From Planctomycetota bacterium (lineage in GTDB: Bacteria > Planctomycetota > J058 > J103): a stretch of DNA of 9,124 nt. The DNA lies in assembly GCA_003694875.1 (NCBI GenBank), contig RFJN01000110.1:1-9124 (forward strand). The letters run 5' to 3'. Below the pieces are notes generated by a model. The model searched no databases and was not told the DNA's origin. It was given only the letters and a program-made list of their open reading frames with translations. Position 1 is the stretch's first letter. Every line of letters starts with the position of its first letter. The translations under genes were made by a program, and so were the position numbers. This document shows positions 1 to 6,454 of this stretch, in pieces.

Positions 1-2
1 CC

Positions 3-1505
3 TGGTGGCCGCTCGCGTTCGTCGCCGTGGTGCCGCTCGCGTGGGTGGTCGTGCGGGGCTCGCGACGCCAGGCGCTGCTCGGCGGTTTCGTGGGCGGCCT
101 GCTCGCCGGCGGGGCGGCGGTGCACTGGCTCGCGCTGTTCGGCGTCGTGCCGTGGCTCGCCACCGGGGTCGGCTTCGGGCTGTCCGGGCTTGTGTTTGCC
201 GCCGTGGGGAGGCTGCTCGCGTGCCGCGGCCGCCTCTCGCCGCTTCTGTGGCTGCCGGTGGTCTGGGTCGGTGCCGCGTGGTTGCGCGGCCACCTGTTCT
301 TCTGGGCGTTTCCGTGGTTCTACCTCGGGCAGGCGATCTGGCCGCTCGACGCGGTGCTGCAGATCGCCGAACTCGGCGGACAGTCGCTCGTCTCGCTGCT
401 CGTGGCGCTCGTCAACGGCTGGCTGCTCGCCGTGCTGATCGCGCCCTCGCCCGCCGCGAGGCGGCGGACGCTGCGGCTCGGGGTGCTGCCCGCCGCGTTG
501 CTGCTCGCCGCGTTCGCCTACGGACGCTGGCGGCTCGCCCACATCGAACTCACCGACGGCCCGCTCGTGCTCGTAGCGCAGCCCAACATCCCGCAGCACC
601 TCAAGGACGCGAGCGTCTACGATCCCGAGAAGCGGCTGCGCGACCTCACCCGCCTGACCATCGACGCCGGAGCCCGGACGCGTGCCACGATCGACCTTGT
701 GCTCTGGCCCGAAACCATGCTGCCGGTCTACCGGAGTACCGACCCGGCGCTGCCGTACGCGGCGCTCGATCGCGTGCCGCAACTGCGCTCCTGGCTCGCG
801 AGCATCCTGCGCCGTATCCGCGCCCGGGCGCTGATCACCGGCTCGCGGCACGTGGAGCTGCGCGACGGCGAGGTCTACGAGCACAACAGCGCCTTCTGCC
901 TCGACCCGCAGGGAGAGCTGCTGTGTCGCTACGACAAGATGCGGCTCGCCCCGGTCAGCGAGTACACCCCGTTCCGCGAGCTGTGGCCCGCCTTCTACCG
1001 CTTTGTGCGCGAGCACTTCACCCCGGGCTTCACCCAGTTCGAGGCGGGCAGCGGCCCGGTGCTGTGTCGGATCGGGCGCTGGCGGATCGCGCCCAACGTG
1101 TGCTTCGACATCATGTTTCCCGACGTGGTGCGCCGGGCGGTCGCCGCCGGGGCCGACGCGGTGGTCAACGTCTCCAACTACGCCTGGTTCGAGGCGAGCG
1201 CCGAACTCGATCTCGCGATCGTGCACGGCAAGCTGCGCGCGATCGAGACCCGGCGCGCGGTCGCCGCCTCGGTCAACGGCGGGGTCTCGCACTTCGTCGA
1301 CGCCGACGGTCGCGTGATCGAGCTGCGCGGGGTGGGCGGACGCCGCAAGCAGGTCGAGGCGACGGGGCTGCACCGGCTGCGCACGAGCACCGAGCGCACC
1401 CCGTTCGTGCGCTGGGGCGACGTGGGCGGTCGCGGCAGCGTCGCGCTGGCCGCCGTGCTCGCCCTGTGGAGCCTCGTGCGCGGCGGCCGCCGGCCGCGTG
1501 CGTGA
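3..1505 (+). CDS. lnt: Apolipoprotein N-acyltransferase, 5' partial
   Basis: Integral membrane enzyme that adds the third acyl chain to the N-terminal cysteine of lipoproteins, using phospholipid as donor. The visible 500 residues start with several hydrophobic segments (about residues 1-175), continue with a nitrilase-type domain (about 185-455) and end with a C-terminal hydrophobic segment (about 468-485). The family's Glu-Lys-Cys triad is visible: Glu in LWPETMLP (codon 711-713), Lys in YDKMRLAP (936-938) and Cys in PNVCFDIMFP (1101-1103). The conserved loop Glu after the Lys is present in SEYTP. The first in-frame codons already encode membrane sequence (WWPLAFVAVVPLAW), so the true start lies left of the window; the GTG at 27 is not a convincing start. 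The SN-AWF motif is altered to SNYAWFEAS. Stop is TGA. A 158-nt gap with its own promoter separates it from the next gene. Family assignment is secure. Confidence 0.93.
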   Translation, partial: WWPLAFVAVVPLAWVVVRGSRRQALLGGFVGGLLAGGAAVHWLALFGVVPWLATGVGFGLSGLVFAAVGRLLACRGRLSPLLWLPVVWVGAAWLRGHLFFWAFPWFYLGQAIWPLDAVLQIAELGGQSLVSLLVALVNGWLLAVLIAPSPAARRRTLRLGVLPAALLLAAFAYGRWRLAHIELTDGPLVLVAQPNIPQHLKDASVYDPEKRLRDLTRLTIDAGARTRATIDLVLWPETMLPVYRSTDPALPYAALDRVPQLRSWLASILRRIRARALITGSRHVELRDGEVYEHNSAFCLDPQGELLCRYDKMRLAPVSEYTPFRELWPAFYRFVREHFTPGFTQFEAGSGPVLCRIGRWRIAPNVCFDIMFPDVVRRAVAAGADAVVNVSNYAWFEASAELDLAIVHGKLRAIETRRAVAASVNGGVSHFVDADGRVIELRGVGGRRKQVEATGLHRLRTSTERTPFVRWGDVGGRGSVALAAVLALWSLVRGGRRPRA

Positions 1506-1509
1506 CCCC

Positions 1510-1542
1510 CCGTCATCGGTCTGTCATCGTTTCGTCATCTCG
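1510..1542 (+). promoter_or_regulatory. Three 11-bp direct repeats, Pho-box-like operator
   Basis: Three consecutive 11-bp units share GTCATC at 1512, 1523 and 1534: CCGTCATCGGT, CTGTCATCGTT and TCGTCATCTCG. The middle unit contains CTGTCAT, the half-site that recurs every 11 bp in Pho boxes. One helical turn of spacing is typical of PhoB/OmpR-family winged-helix regulators that bind in tandem. The array lies about 55-88 bp upstream of the predicted start of transcription of the coiled-coil gene. That is an upstream-activator position, not the classical PhoB position overlapping -35. The repeats are seen directly; the regulator's identity is inferred. Confidence 0.5.
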
Positions 1543-1563
1543 GGTTACGTCGATTCCCTCGCC

Positions 1564-1591
1564 TTGACAGGGGGCGGTGTGGCTCTATCAT
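1564..1591 (+). promoter_or_regulatory. Sigma70-type promoter of the coiled-coil operon
   Basis: A perfect -35 hexamer TTGACA (1564-1569) is followed after 16 bp by TATCAT (1586-1591), a 5-of-6 match to the -10 consensus. In DNA this GC-rich such a pair is unlikely by chance. Transcription would start near 1598, giving a leader of about 66 nt before the ATG at 1664. It is the strongest promoter-like signal in the window. Confidence 0.72.
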
Positions 1592-1650
1592 GGCCGACCT
1601 GTCGGCGGAGTGCGTGGGGCTGGGCACGCGACCGCGATCGAGTCGGGTTT

Positions 1651-1660
1651 GGAGGGGAGG
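1651..1660 (+). promoter_or_regulatory. Doubled Shine-Dalgarno deciding the start at 1664
   Basis: GGAGGGGAGG contains two overlapping Shine-Dalgarno cores. The first (GGAGG, 1651-1655) is 8 nt from the ATG at 1664, good spacing. The second lies only 3 nt away. This fixes the start at 1664 rather than at the earlier in-frame start at 1577, which would lie inside the promoter. Confidence 0.75.
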
Positions 1661-1663
1661 TCC

Positions 1664-2533
1664 ATGAGCCTTCTCGGGCGCATCCTCATCGTGATCGTGA
1701 CGGTGCTGAGTCTCGTGTATCTCGGCGCCGAGGCGACGCTGTCCTACCACGCCAACAATTGGCGCGAGGCGTGGGAGCGGGCGCGCGCCCACCACAAGCA
1801 GGTGGTCGAGGGCAAGGAGGCCCAGATCAAGAGCCTGCTCGGCACCAAGAGCGATCTCGAGCGCAAGCTCGGCGAGCTCGAGTCGCGGATCAACCAGCTC
1901 AAGGACCTCGTGAAGGCGGTCGACGACGAGCGGCAGGAGCAGATCGCGGAGATCCAGCGGCTCAACAACAAGAACGACGAGCTCACCAGCGGTCTGCGCG
2001 TTGCCAACGAGAACCTCAAGGCCAAGGACGACGAGATCCGCAACGAGCGGCAGACCAACGCCCGGCTGCGCGACGAGAAGGACAAGGCCGTGCACGACAT
2101 GGAGCTCGCGCAGGCGCAGGTGGCCCGCCTCATGGGGCAGAAGACCGCGCTCGAGAAGGATCTCGGCGAGCTGCGCAAGCAGTACGCCGACACCAAGCAG
2201 AAGGCGCTCGATCTGCAGCTGCTGATCGAGGAGGCCGAGCGGCAGGGACTGCCCGTGCGCCAGATCGTGGTCGGCAGCCCGCCGGTCAAGCCCATCAACG
2301 GGCTCGTCGCCGGTGTCGACGACAGCACCGATCCGCCCACCGTCCTGCTCACCGTGGGCCGCGACCAGGGCGTCGAGCGCGGCTACCAGTTCCGGATCTA
2401 TCGTGGCGACGAGTTCATCGCCAAGGTCGTGGTCTCCAAGCTCATGGCCGACTCGAGCGGTGCGCGCGTGCTCTTCATGGCGCCCGGCAAGCAGATCCGC
2501 CCGGGCGACAGCGCCGCGACGCGGCTCGAGTAG
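1664..2533 (+). CDS. Membrane-anchored coiled-coil protein, MreC-like topology
   Basis: A 289-residue protein of unassigned function. Residues about 5-24 form one hydrophobic helix with a short basic N-terminus, so it is probably anchored with most of its length outside the cytoplasmic membrane. Residues about 33-193 are a long, charged, Lys/Glu/Arg/Gln-rich coiled coil with heptad-like Leu spacing. A Pro-containing linker (about 194-210) leads to a C-terminal domain (about 211-289) of beta-strand character, with the motif TVGRDQGVERGYQFRIYRG resembling the small barrel units of MreC and FlgT C-terminal domains. The start at 1664 is set by a strong ribosome site. Similar uncharacterised proteins occur in planctomycetes, from recollection only. 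It precedes the small membrane protein by 15 nt and the mre cluster by about 0.6 kb, which suggests an envelope-scaffold role. It has its own promoter. Stop is TAG. Confidence 0.85.
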   Translation: MSLLGRILIVIVTVLSLVYLGAEATLSYHANNWREAWERARAHHKQVVEGKEAQIKSLLGTKSDLERKLGELESRINQLKDLVKAVDDERQEQIAEIQRLNNKNDELTSGLRVANENLKAKDDEIRNERQTNARLRDEKDKAVHDMELAQAQVARLMGQKTALEKDLGELRKQYADTKQKALDLQLLIEEAERQGLPVRQIVVGSPPVKPINGLVAGVDDSTDPPTVLLTVGRDQGVERGYQFRIYRGDEFIAKVVVSKLMADSSGARVLFMAPGKQIRPGDSAATRLE

Positions 2534-2548
2534 GAAGGGGGTGCCCAC

Positions 2549-2791
2549 ATGGCCCACGACGACGAGATCCTGATCAAGCGCAGCTCGCACCCGGTCGTGA
2601 CCGCGCTGCTGATCGCGACCGCGCTCGCCCTGATCGCCGCGATCTGGCTCGACATGCGCCAGCTCGCCTGGTACGTGAACCCCGAGACGCGAAAGCTCAC
2701 CCGGGAGTTCACGATCAAGCCGATCGAGATCGACCGGCGCCAGTACCCCGACGTCGAGCCGCAGCAGGACGACGGCCAGGAGCCGAGCTGA
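2549..2791 (+). CDS. Small single-pass membrane protein, unknown function
   Basis: An 80-residue protein I do not recognise. The N-terminal 16 residues are charged (MAHDDEILIKRSSHP). They are followed by one hydrophobic helix at about 17-36 and a hydrophilic tail of about 44 residues ending in an acidic, Gln-rich stretch. Lys10 and Arg11 before the helix suggest N-terminus in, tail outside. The ATG at 2549 has a good ribosome site: AGGAAGGGG at 2532-2540, which begins inside the TAG stop of the coiled-coil gene, giving 8 nt spacing. The 15-nt gap, shared frame and downstream terminator indicate co-transcription with, and possibly partnership with, the coiled-coil protein. Codon use matches its neighbours. 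Stop is TGA. Confidence 0.8.
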   Translation: MAHDDEILIKRSSHPVVTALLIATALALIAAIWLDMRQLAWYVNPETRKLTREFTIKPIEIDRRQYPDVEPQQDDGQEPS

Positions 2792-3118
2792 AGCGACGCC
2801 CCGGCGACGCAGCTCCGCACGCGCCGGCTTCCGTCGAGATCACCACCATCGGGCTCCGCCTCGCGCGGAGCCCGTCTTGCATCCAGTCCCCTTTCCGGCC
2901 CCTCTCGCCCGCGCACCGCACGCGCGTGCCACCCGCGTCCCGCCCCGCGCGTGCTGCGCGACGTCACCGCCGCCCCGCCACCCGCCATGGGAAGCGCTGC
3001 TCGTTCGCTCGCGGGTCAACTCCGCTCGCGCGCGTGCCGATAACCCCCTCGGGGAAGCGGACGATCACGGACGCCGGCACACCGGCTGGATACGGACACA
3101 AGCGAGGCTCGAGCGCGC
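2792..3118 (+). other. Gap before mreB: terminator, C-rich stretch, mreB leader
   Basis: This 327-nt stretch holds no gene I can support. It contains the hairpin terminator at 2850-2874. A C-rich, G-poor run follows: by hand count 60 C against 28 G in 2881-2990, whereas the coding strand elsewhere is not C-biased in this way. The run resembles a Rho-loading (rut) region. The last 100 nt are the mreB leader, with a small GC hairpin (GCCGG at 3073-3077 with CCGGC at 3082-3086). A promoter for mreB should lie here, but no hexamer pair is convincing; GATAAC at 3039-3044 lacks a good -35. Confidence 0.5.
2850..2874 (+). terminator. Hairpin terminator after the coiled-coil operon
   Basis: A perfect 10-bp stem (CGGGCTCCGC at 2850-2859 pairing with GCGGAGCCCG at 2865-2874) encloses a 5-nt loop (CTCGC). 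It is followed by TCTTGCAT, only a weak T-rich tail. It lies 58 nt past the stop of the small membrane protein gene. The structure is clear; efficient intrinsic termination is less sure because the T tract is short. Confidence 0.65.
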
Positions 3119-4171
3119 ATGCTCCTCGACTGGTTCATGGGGCTGTTCTCCACCGACATGGGGATCGATCTGGGCACGGCCAACACGCTCGTCACGATCA
3201 GCGGCAGCGGGATCGTGCTCAACGAGCCGTCGGTGGTCGCGGTCCGGCGCGGCACCAACCAGGTGCTGCTCGGCGGCAACGCGGTCGGGGCGGTCGCCAA
3301 GGAGATGCTCGCCAAGACCCCGCCGGGGATCCAGGCGATCCGGCCCATGAAGTCGGGGCGCATCGCCGACTTCGACGTCACCGAGGCCATGCTGAGCTAC
3401 TTCATCCGCAAGGTGCACGACCGTCGCTGGGGCGTGCGCCCGCGCGTGGTCGTCGCCGTCCCGAGCGGGATCACCGCGGTCGAGAAGCGCGCGGTCTACA
3501 ACAGCGCCGAACGCGCCGGCGCGCGCAAGGTCTACCTGATCAGCGAACCGCGCGCGGCCGGCATCGGCGCCGGGCTGCCGGTCGATCAGCCGATCGGTTC
3601 CATGGTCGTCGACATCGGCGGCGGCACCACCGAGATCGCGGTGCTCTCGCTCGCCGAGATCGTCGTCTCCGAGTCGTTGCGCGTGGCCGGCGACGACTTC
3701 GACGAGGCGATCATCGACCACGTCAAGCGCGAGCACAACCTGTTTATCGGAGAGCAGACCGCCGAGCGGATCAAGATCGAGATCGGATCGTGCGCCCCGC
3801 TCGAGGAGGAGCTCGAGATGGACGTGCGCGGCCGTGACAGCGTGCAGGGGCTGCCGCGCGAGGTCGTGGTCACCTCGGAGGAGATCCGCGAGGCGCTGCT
3901 CAAGCCGGTGCGCGAGATCTGCCAGGCGGTGCGCAACGTGCTCGAACGCACGAGCCCCGAACTCGCCGGCGATCTCGTCGAGAACGGACTCGTGCTGTGC
4001 GGCGGCAGCTCGCAGCTGCGGGGGCTCGACCGCGTGATCTCGCAGGAGACCGGCCTGCCGGTGCGGCTCGCCGAGGAGCCGCTGACCTGCGTCGCGCGCG
4101 GCACCGCGATCTTCCTCGAGAACCTCGACCGCTACGCGCAGTTCCTCGAGAGCGAGGACGACCTGAGCTGA
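3119..4171 (+). CDS. mreB: Rod shape-determining actin homologue MreB
   Basis: Cytoplasmic actin-like ATPase that forms membrane-bound filaments and directs the elongasome. At 350 residues it has normal family length. The N-terminus (LLDWFMGLF) is hydrophobic and amphipathic, as expected for membrane binding. Nucleotide-site motifs are in order: phosphate-1 loop IDLGTANT (about 16-23), Glu143 in ISEPRAAGIGAG, phosphate-2 VVDIGGGTTEIAV with Asp165, and the adenosine motif VLCGGSSQLRGLD (292-304). Glu143 and Asp165 fall at the positions of the E. coli catalytic residues. The adenosine loop reads GGSS where MreB usually has GGG, a form more like Hsp70. The acidic tail after VARGTAIFLENLD resembles planctomycete MreB, from recollection. 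The ATG at 3119 fits the family's N-terminus although its ribosome site is weak (GAGG at 3104-3107). It is first in the mre cluster, 40 nt before mreC. Stop is TGA. Confidence 0.97.
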   Translation: MLLDWFMGLFSTDMGIDLGTANTLVTISGSGIVLNEPSVVAVRRGTNQVLLGGNAVGAVAKEMLAKTPPGIQAIRPMKSGRIADFDVTEAMLSYFIRKVHDRRWGVRPRVVVAVPSGITAVEKRAVYNSAERAGARKVYLISEPRAAGIGAGLPVDQPIGSMVVDIGGGTTEIAVLSLAEIVVSESLRVAGDDFDEAIIDHVKREHNLFIGEQTAERIKIEIGSCAPLEEELEMDVRGRDSVQGLPREVVVTSEEIREALLKPVREICQAVRNVLERTSPELAGDLVENGLVLCGGSSQLRGLDRVISQETGLPVRLAEEPLTCVARGTAIFLENLDRYAQFLESEDDLS

Positions 4172-4211
4172 GCCGCGCGGTGGGGGCGGATCGGCGGGAA
4201 CGAGGGCGAGG

Positions 4212-5033
4212 ATGGTGCGTTGGGGGCGGCGGCATCTCGGAGCGCTCGCGCTGTGCTGCGCGGCACTCGCCTGCCCGCGCCCGGTGTGGGACGCGCTGCG
4301 ACTGCGGCTGCTCGCACCGCTCGAGGCGGCGGCGAGCGCGCACCGGCCGCCGCTCGCCTTCGAACACGTGCACCCGGGGTGTGCGGCGTGCCGCGCACGG
4401 GAGGCGGCGCTCGCGCGCGCGGTGCGCGAGCGCGACGAGGCGCGCGCCGAACTCGCCCGCCTCGGGGTGTTGCGCACCGTGCTGCCGCCCGAACGCGTGC
4501 CGCTGCTCGTGCGCGCGCGCGTGCTCGGACACCCCACGCCGGGGGCGCTCGGCAGCGATCGGGTGCGCATCGCCGCCGGCAGCCGCGACGGGATTACGCT
4601 CGGTGCGCCCGCGCTGTGGGGTGACGCGCTTGTCGGACGCGTGGTGGCGCTGCAGCCCGACAGCGCCGAGCTGCGGCTCGTGACCTCGAGTGCGCTGCGG
4701 CTGCGCGCGGTCTGCAGCCCCGTCGCGGCGAGCGCCACCGCACAGCCCACCGCAGCCCTCGAGGGGATCGTGGGGGGCGACGGCGCAGACGCGCTGTGGT
4801 TCCGCCCCGACGGCGCCCGCGCGCCGCGGCCCGGCGACGTGATCACCGTCTCGCCCGCGAGCTCGCTCGCTCCCGCCGGCCTGGCGATCGGTGTGGTGCA
4901 GCGCCTCGAGCACGATCCCGCAAGCCGCCTCGTGCGCGCGATCGTCCGCCCCCTCGCGCCCCTGTCGCGGCTGCGCTCGGTGCTGCTGCCCGCGAGCGGG
5001 TTCGGGCACGTGCCCGTGGGAGACACACCGTGA
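4212..5033 (+). CDS. mreC: Rod shape-determining protein MreC
   Basis: Membrane-anchored periplasmic scaffold that links MreB and MreD to PBP2 and activates it. The 273 residues comprise a basic N-terminus, a membrane helix (about 8-22), a short coiled coil (about 61-85) and two beta domains. The first (about 97-170) contains DRVRIAAGSRDGITLGAPAL followed by GDALVGRVV, the second (about 180-262) GLAIGVVQRLEHD; both match the MreC family pattern. The start at 4212 has a good ribosome site (GAGGG at 4202-4206). The stop overlaps the mreD start as GTGA, so the two are translationally coupled. Odd points are five Cys in the first 60 residues, and an H-x-H-x2-C-x2-C pattern (His52, His54, Cys57, Cys60) just before the coiled coil. 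Confidence 0.93.
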   Translation: MVRWGRRHLGALALCCAALACPRPVWDALRLRLLAPLEAAASAHRPPLAFEHVHPGCAACRAREAALARAVRERDEARAELARLGVLRTVLPPERVPLLVRARVLGHPTPGALGSDRVRIAAGSRDGITLGAPALWGDALVGRVVALQPDSAELRLVTSSALRLRAVCSPVAASATAQPTAALEGIVGGDGADALWFRPDGARAPRPGDVITVSPASSLAPAGLAIGVVQRLEHDPASRLVRAIVRPLAPLSRLRSVLLPASGFGHVPVGDTP

Positions 5034-5551
5034 ACCGCCGGGGGGAGCTGCCCCTTCCGGGGGCGGCGATCGCCGCCGCGGCGCTGCTCGGCGTCGTGGC
5101 GAACGCGCGTCTGCCCGCCGGCCTCGGCGCCGCCGTGCCGGGCTGCGATCTGCTGCTGCCGCTTGCGGTGCTCGCCGCCTGCGAGACGCGAGCGCGGCGC
5201 ACCGGCTGCGCAGCGCTCGGGCTGCTGCGCGACGCGCTCACCGGCGGCCCGGTGGGGCTGCATGCGCTCGGCTACCTGCTCGCCGGCGCGTTCGTGCGCG
5301 CGATCGGCGGCCACCGACCGGTCCGCTCGCTGCGGCGGCTGCTGCCGCTCGTGGCGCTCGCGCTGCCGGTCGCCTGCGCACCGCACGCGCTGTGGCAGCT
5401 GCTCGACGCCGGGCTCGAGCCGCGCCAGCTCGCCCGGGAACTCGGGCCCGCGATCGGCGCGACGCTGCTGTGGTCGCCGTGCACCGCGCTGTTCGCGCTC
5501 GCGCTCGGCACCGTCTTCGCGCCCGCGCGCGCCCTGCGGACCGGGAGCTGA
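5030..5551 (+). CDS. mreD: Rod shape-determining membrane protein MreD
   Basis: Polytopic membrane protein of the elongasome that partners MreC. The 173 residues are highly hydrophobic, with about five or six membrane segments. The family signature is clear at 64-86: GLLRDALTGGPVGLHALGYL, equivalent to the usual G-x-L-x-D-x2-x-GGP-x-GLHAL pattern. The GTG start at 5030 overlaps the mreC stop (GTGA) and has GGGAG at 5018-5022, 7 nt upstream. Longer versions of this frame that begin earlier run through the mreC coding region and are not credible. The gene ends 3 nt before the PBP2 start. The C-terminal tail is short and basic. Length and position between mreC and PBP2 are typical. Confidence 0.9.
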   Translation: MNRRGELPLPGAAIAAAALLGVVANARLPAGLGAAVPGCDLLLPLAVLAACETRARRTGCAALGLLRDALTGGPVGLHALGYLLAGAFVRAIGGHRPVRSLRRLLPLVALALPVACAPHALWQLLDAGLEPRQLARELGPAIGATLLWSPCTALFALALGTVFAPARALRTGS

Positions 5552-5554
5552 GCC

Positions 5555-6397
5555 GTGGGACGCTTCCGCCACCGCGTGTTGTGGGTCGCCGTGGCGCTCA
5601 CGCTCGCGTTCGGGGGGCTGCTCGGACGGCTCGCCTGGCTGCAGCTGCACGACGGGGCGCGCTACCGCCGCAAGGCGCGCGACGCGCGGCTGCGGGTGCG
5701 GCTCGTGCGCGCGCCGCGCGGCCGCATCCTCGACCGCAACGGCGAGGTGCTCGCCGCCGACCTGCCGGCCTACCGGGTGGCGCTGCGGCTCGGCGAACTC
5801 GAGCGCGGCAGCGAACTCGCCCCGCGCGTGGCGCGCATCCTGCGCCGGCGGCGGGCGGAGCTGCTCGAGCGCTGGGAGGCGCTGCGACAGCGCGCGGCGC
5901 GCGCTCCCGACGGCCCGCCGCTGCCCTTCGTCGACGCCCCCTCGCGTACCTCGCGCAAGCTGTTCGTGCGACTCGCCGCCCACGAGCCCGGCCTGTCGGT
6001 GGCCGGTTCGACGCTGCGCGTCTCGCGCGCGCTGCTGCTGCGGCGCGAGCGCGTGATCGGGCGGCTCGCCGCGCTGCTCGGCCGCGATCCCGGACCGCTG
6101 CGCGAGCGCGTGGCGCGGCAGCTCGCGCGCGCGCTCGCGATCGACAACCGCCTCGATCGTGCCCAGGCGCTCGAGACCCCGCTGCCGGTCGCGCTCGGGC
6201 TCGACTTCGACACCGTGGCGCAGCTCGAGGAGGCGTGCGCGGAGCTGCCCGGCGTCGTGGTCGAGGTCGTGGCGCGCCGGCGCCACCCCTACGGCGACAC
6301 GCTCGCGCACGTGCTCGGCTACACCGGCAAGCTGACGGCCCGCGAGGTGCGCGCGCTGCGCGCCTCGGGCCGGCTGCTCGTGGGCTATCGCGGCTAG
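5555..6397 (+). CDS. mrdA: Penicillin-binding protein 2, N-terminal part, ends at in-frame TAG
   Basis: PBP2 is the elongation-specific transpeptidase that cross-links the glycan made by RodA. This 280-residue part starts with a basic N-terminus and a membrane anchor (about 8-30). The pedestal/dimerisation domain follows, with the family motif APRGRILDRNGEVLA (about 53-67) and, near its end, YGDTLAHVLGYTGKLT (about 256-271). The GTG start at 5555 has GGGAG at 5543-5547 and lies 3 nt after mreD. The frame is then stopped by TAG at 6395-6397. Translation continues in the same frame beyond it as unmistakable PBP2, so this is one 777-residue gene interrupted by a single stop (E. coli PBP2 has 633). 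The pedestal is longer than usual, with an Arg-rich stretch at about 85-140. Alone, this piece lacks the catalytic domain. Confidence 0.87.
   Translation: MGRFRHRVLWVAVALTLAFGGLLGRLAWLQLHDGARYRRKARDARLRVRLVRAPRGRILDRNGEVLAADLPAYRVALRLGELERGSELAPRVARILRRRRAELLERWEALRQRAARAPDGPPLPFVDAPSRTSRKLFVRLAAHEPGLSVAGSTLRVSRALLLRRERVIGRLAALLGRDPGPLRERVARQLARALAIDNRLDRAQALETPLPVALGLDFDTVAQLEEACAELPGVVVEVVARRRHPYGDTLAHVLGYTGKLTAREVRALRASGRLLVGYRG
6395..6397 (+). other. In-frame TAG inside the PBP2 gene
   Basis: The codon is TAG between GGC and CGC, at codon 281 of the 5555 frame. Both sides are in the same frame with no shift and no second lesion. A single-base change away are CAG, GAG, TCG and TGG, all common codons here. 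TAG also ends the coiled-coil gene and rodA in this window, so a reassigned code is unlikely. The options are a base-call or assembly error, a recent nonsense mutation, or read-through. The base after the stop is C, often regarded as a weaker termination context. Confidence 0.85.
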
Positions 6398-6454
6398 CGC
6401 TCGCTCGACCGCTTCCTCGCGATCCGCGCCCACGCGCGCTTCCTCGACGCGCGC

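Noticed and set aside
3016..3044. Weak promoter-like pair (TCAACT, GATAAC) before mreB
   Set aside because: The -35 match is poor, and other hexamers such as that near 3088 are no better. I could not support a specific mreB promoter.
1498..3837. A 779-codon + strand frame across the coiled-coil gene and mreB
   Set aside because: It is a frame shadow of those two genes with repetitive Arg/Gln/Ala composition, and it crosses the promoter, terminator and gap.
4245..4276. Possible lipobox at Cys16 or Cys21 of MreC
   Set aside because: The residues before each Cys do not fit the usual L-A/S-G/A-C pattern, and the protein otherwise looks like an ordinary MreC with a membrane helix.
6395..6397. 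Reassignment of TAG to an amino acid in this genome
   Set aside because: TAG properly ends the coiled-coil gene and rodA, where the proteins stop at expected family lengths or are followed by a new gene with its own ribosome site.
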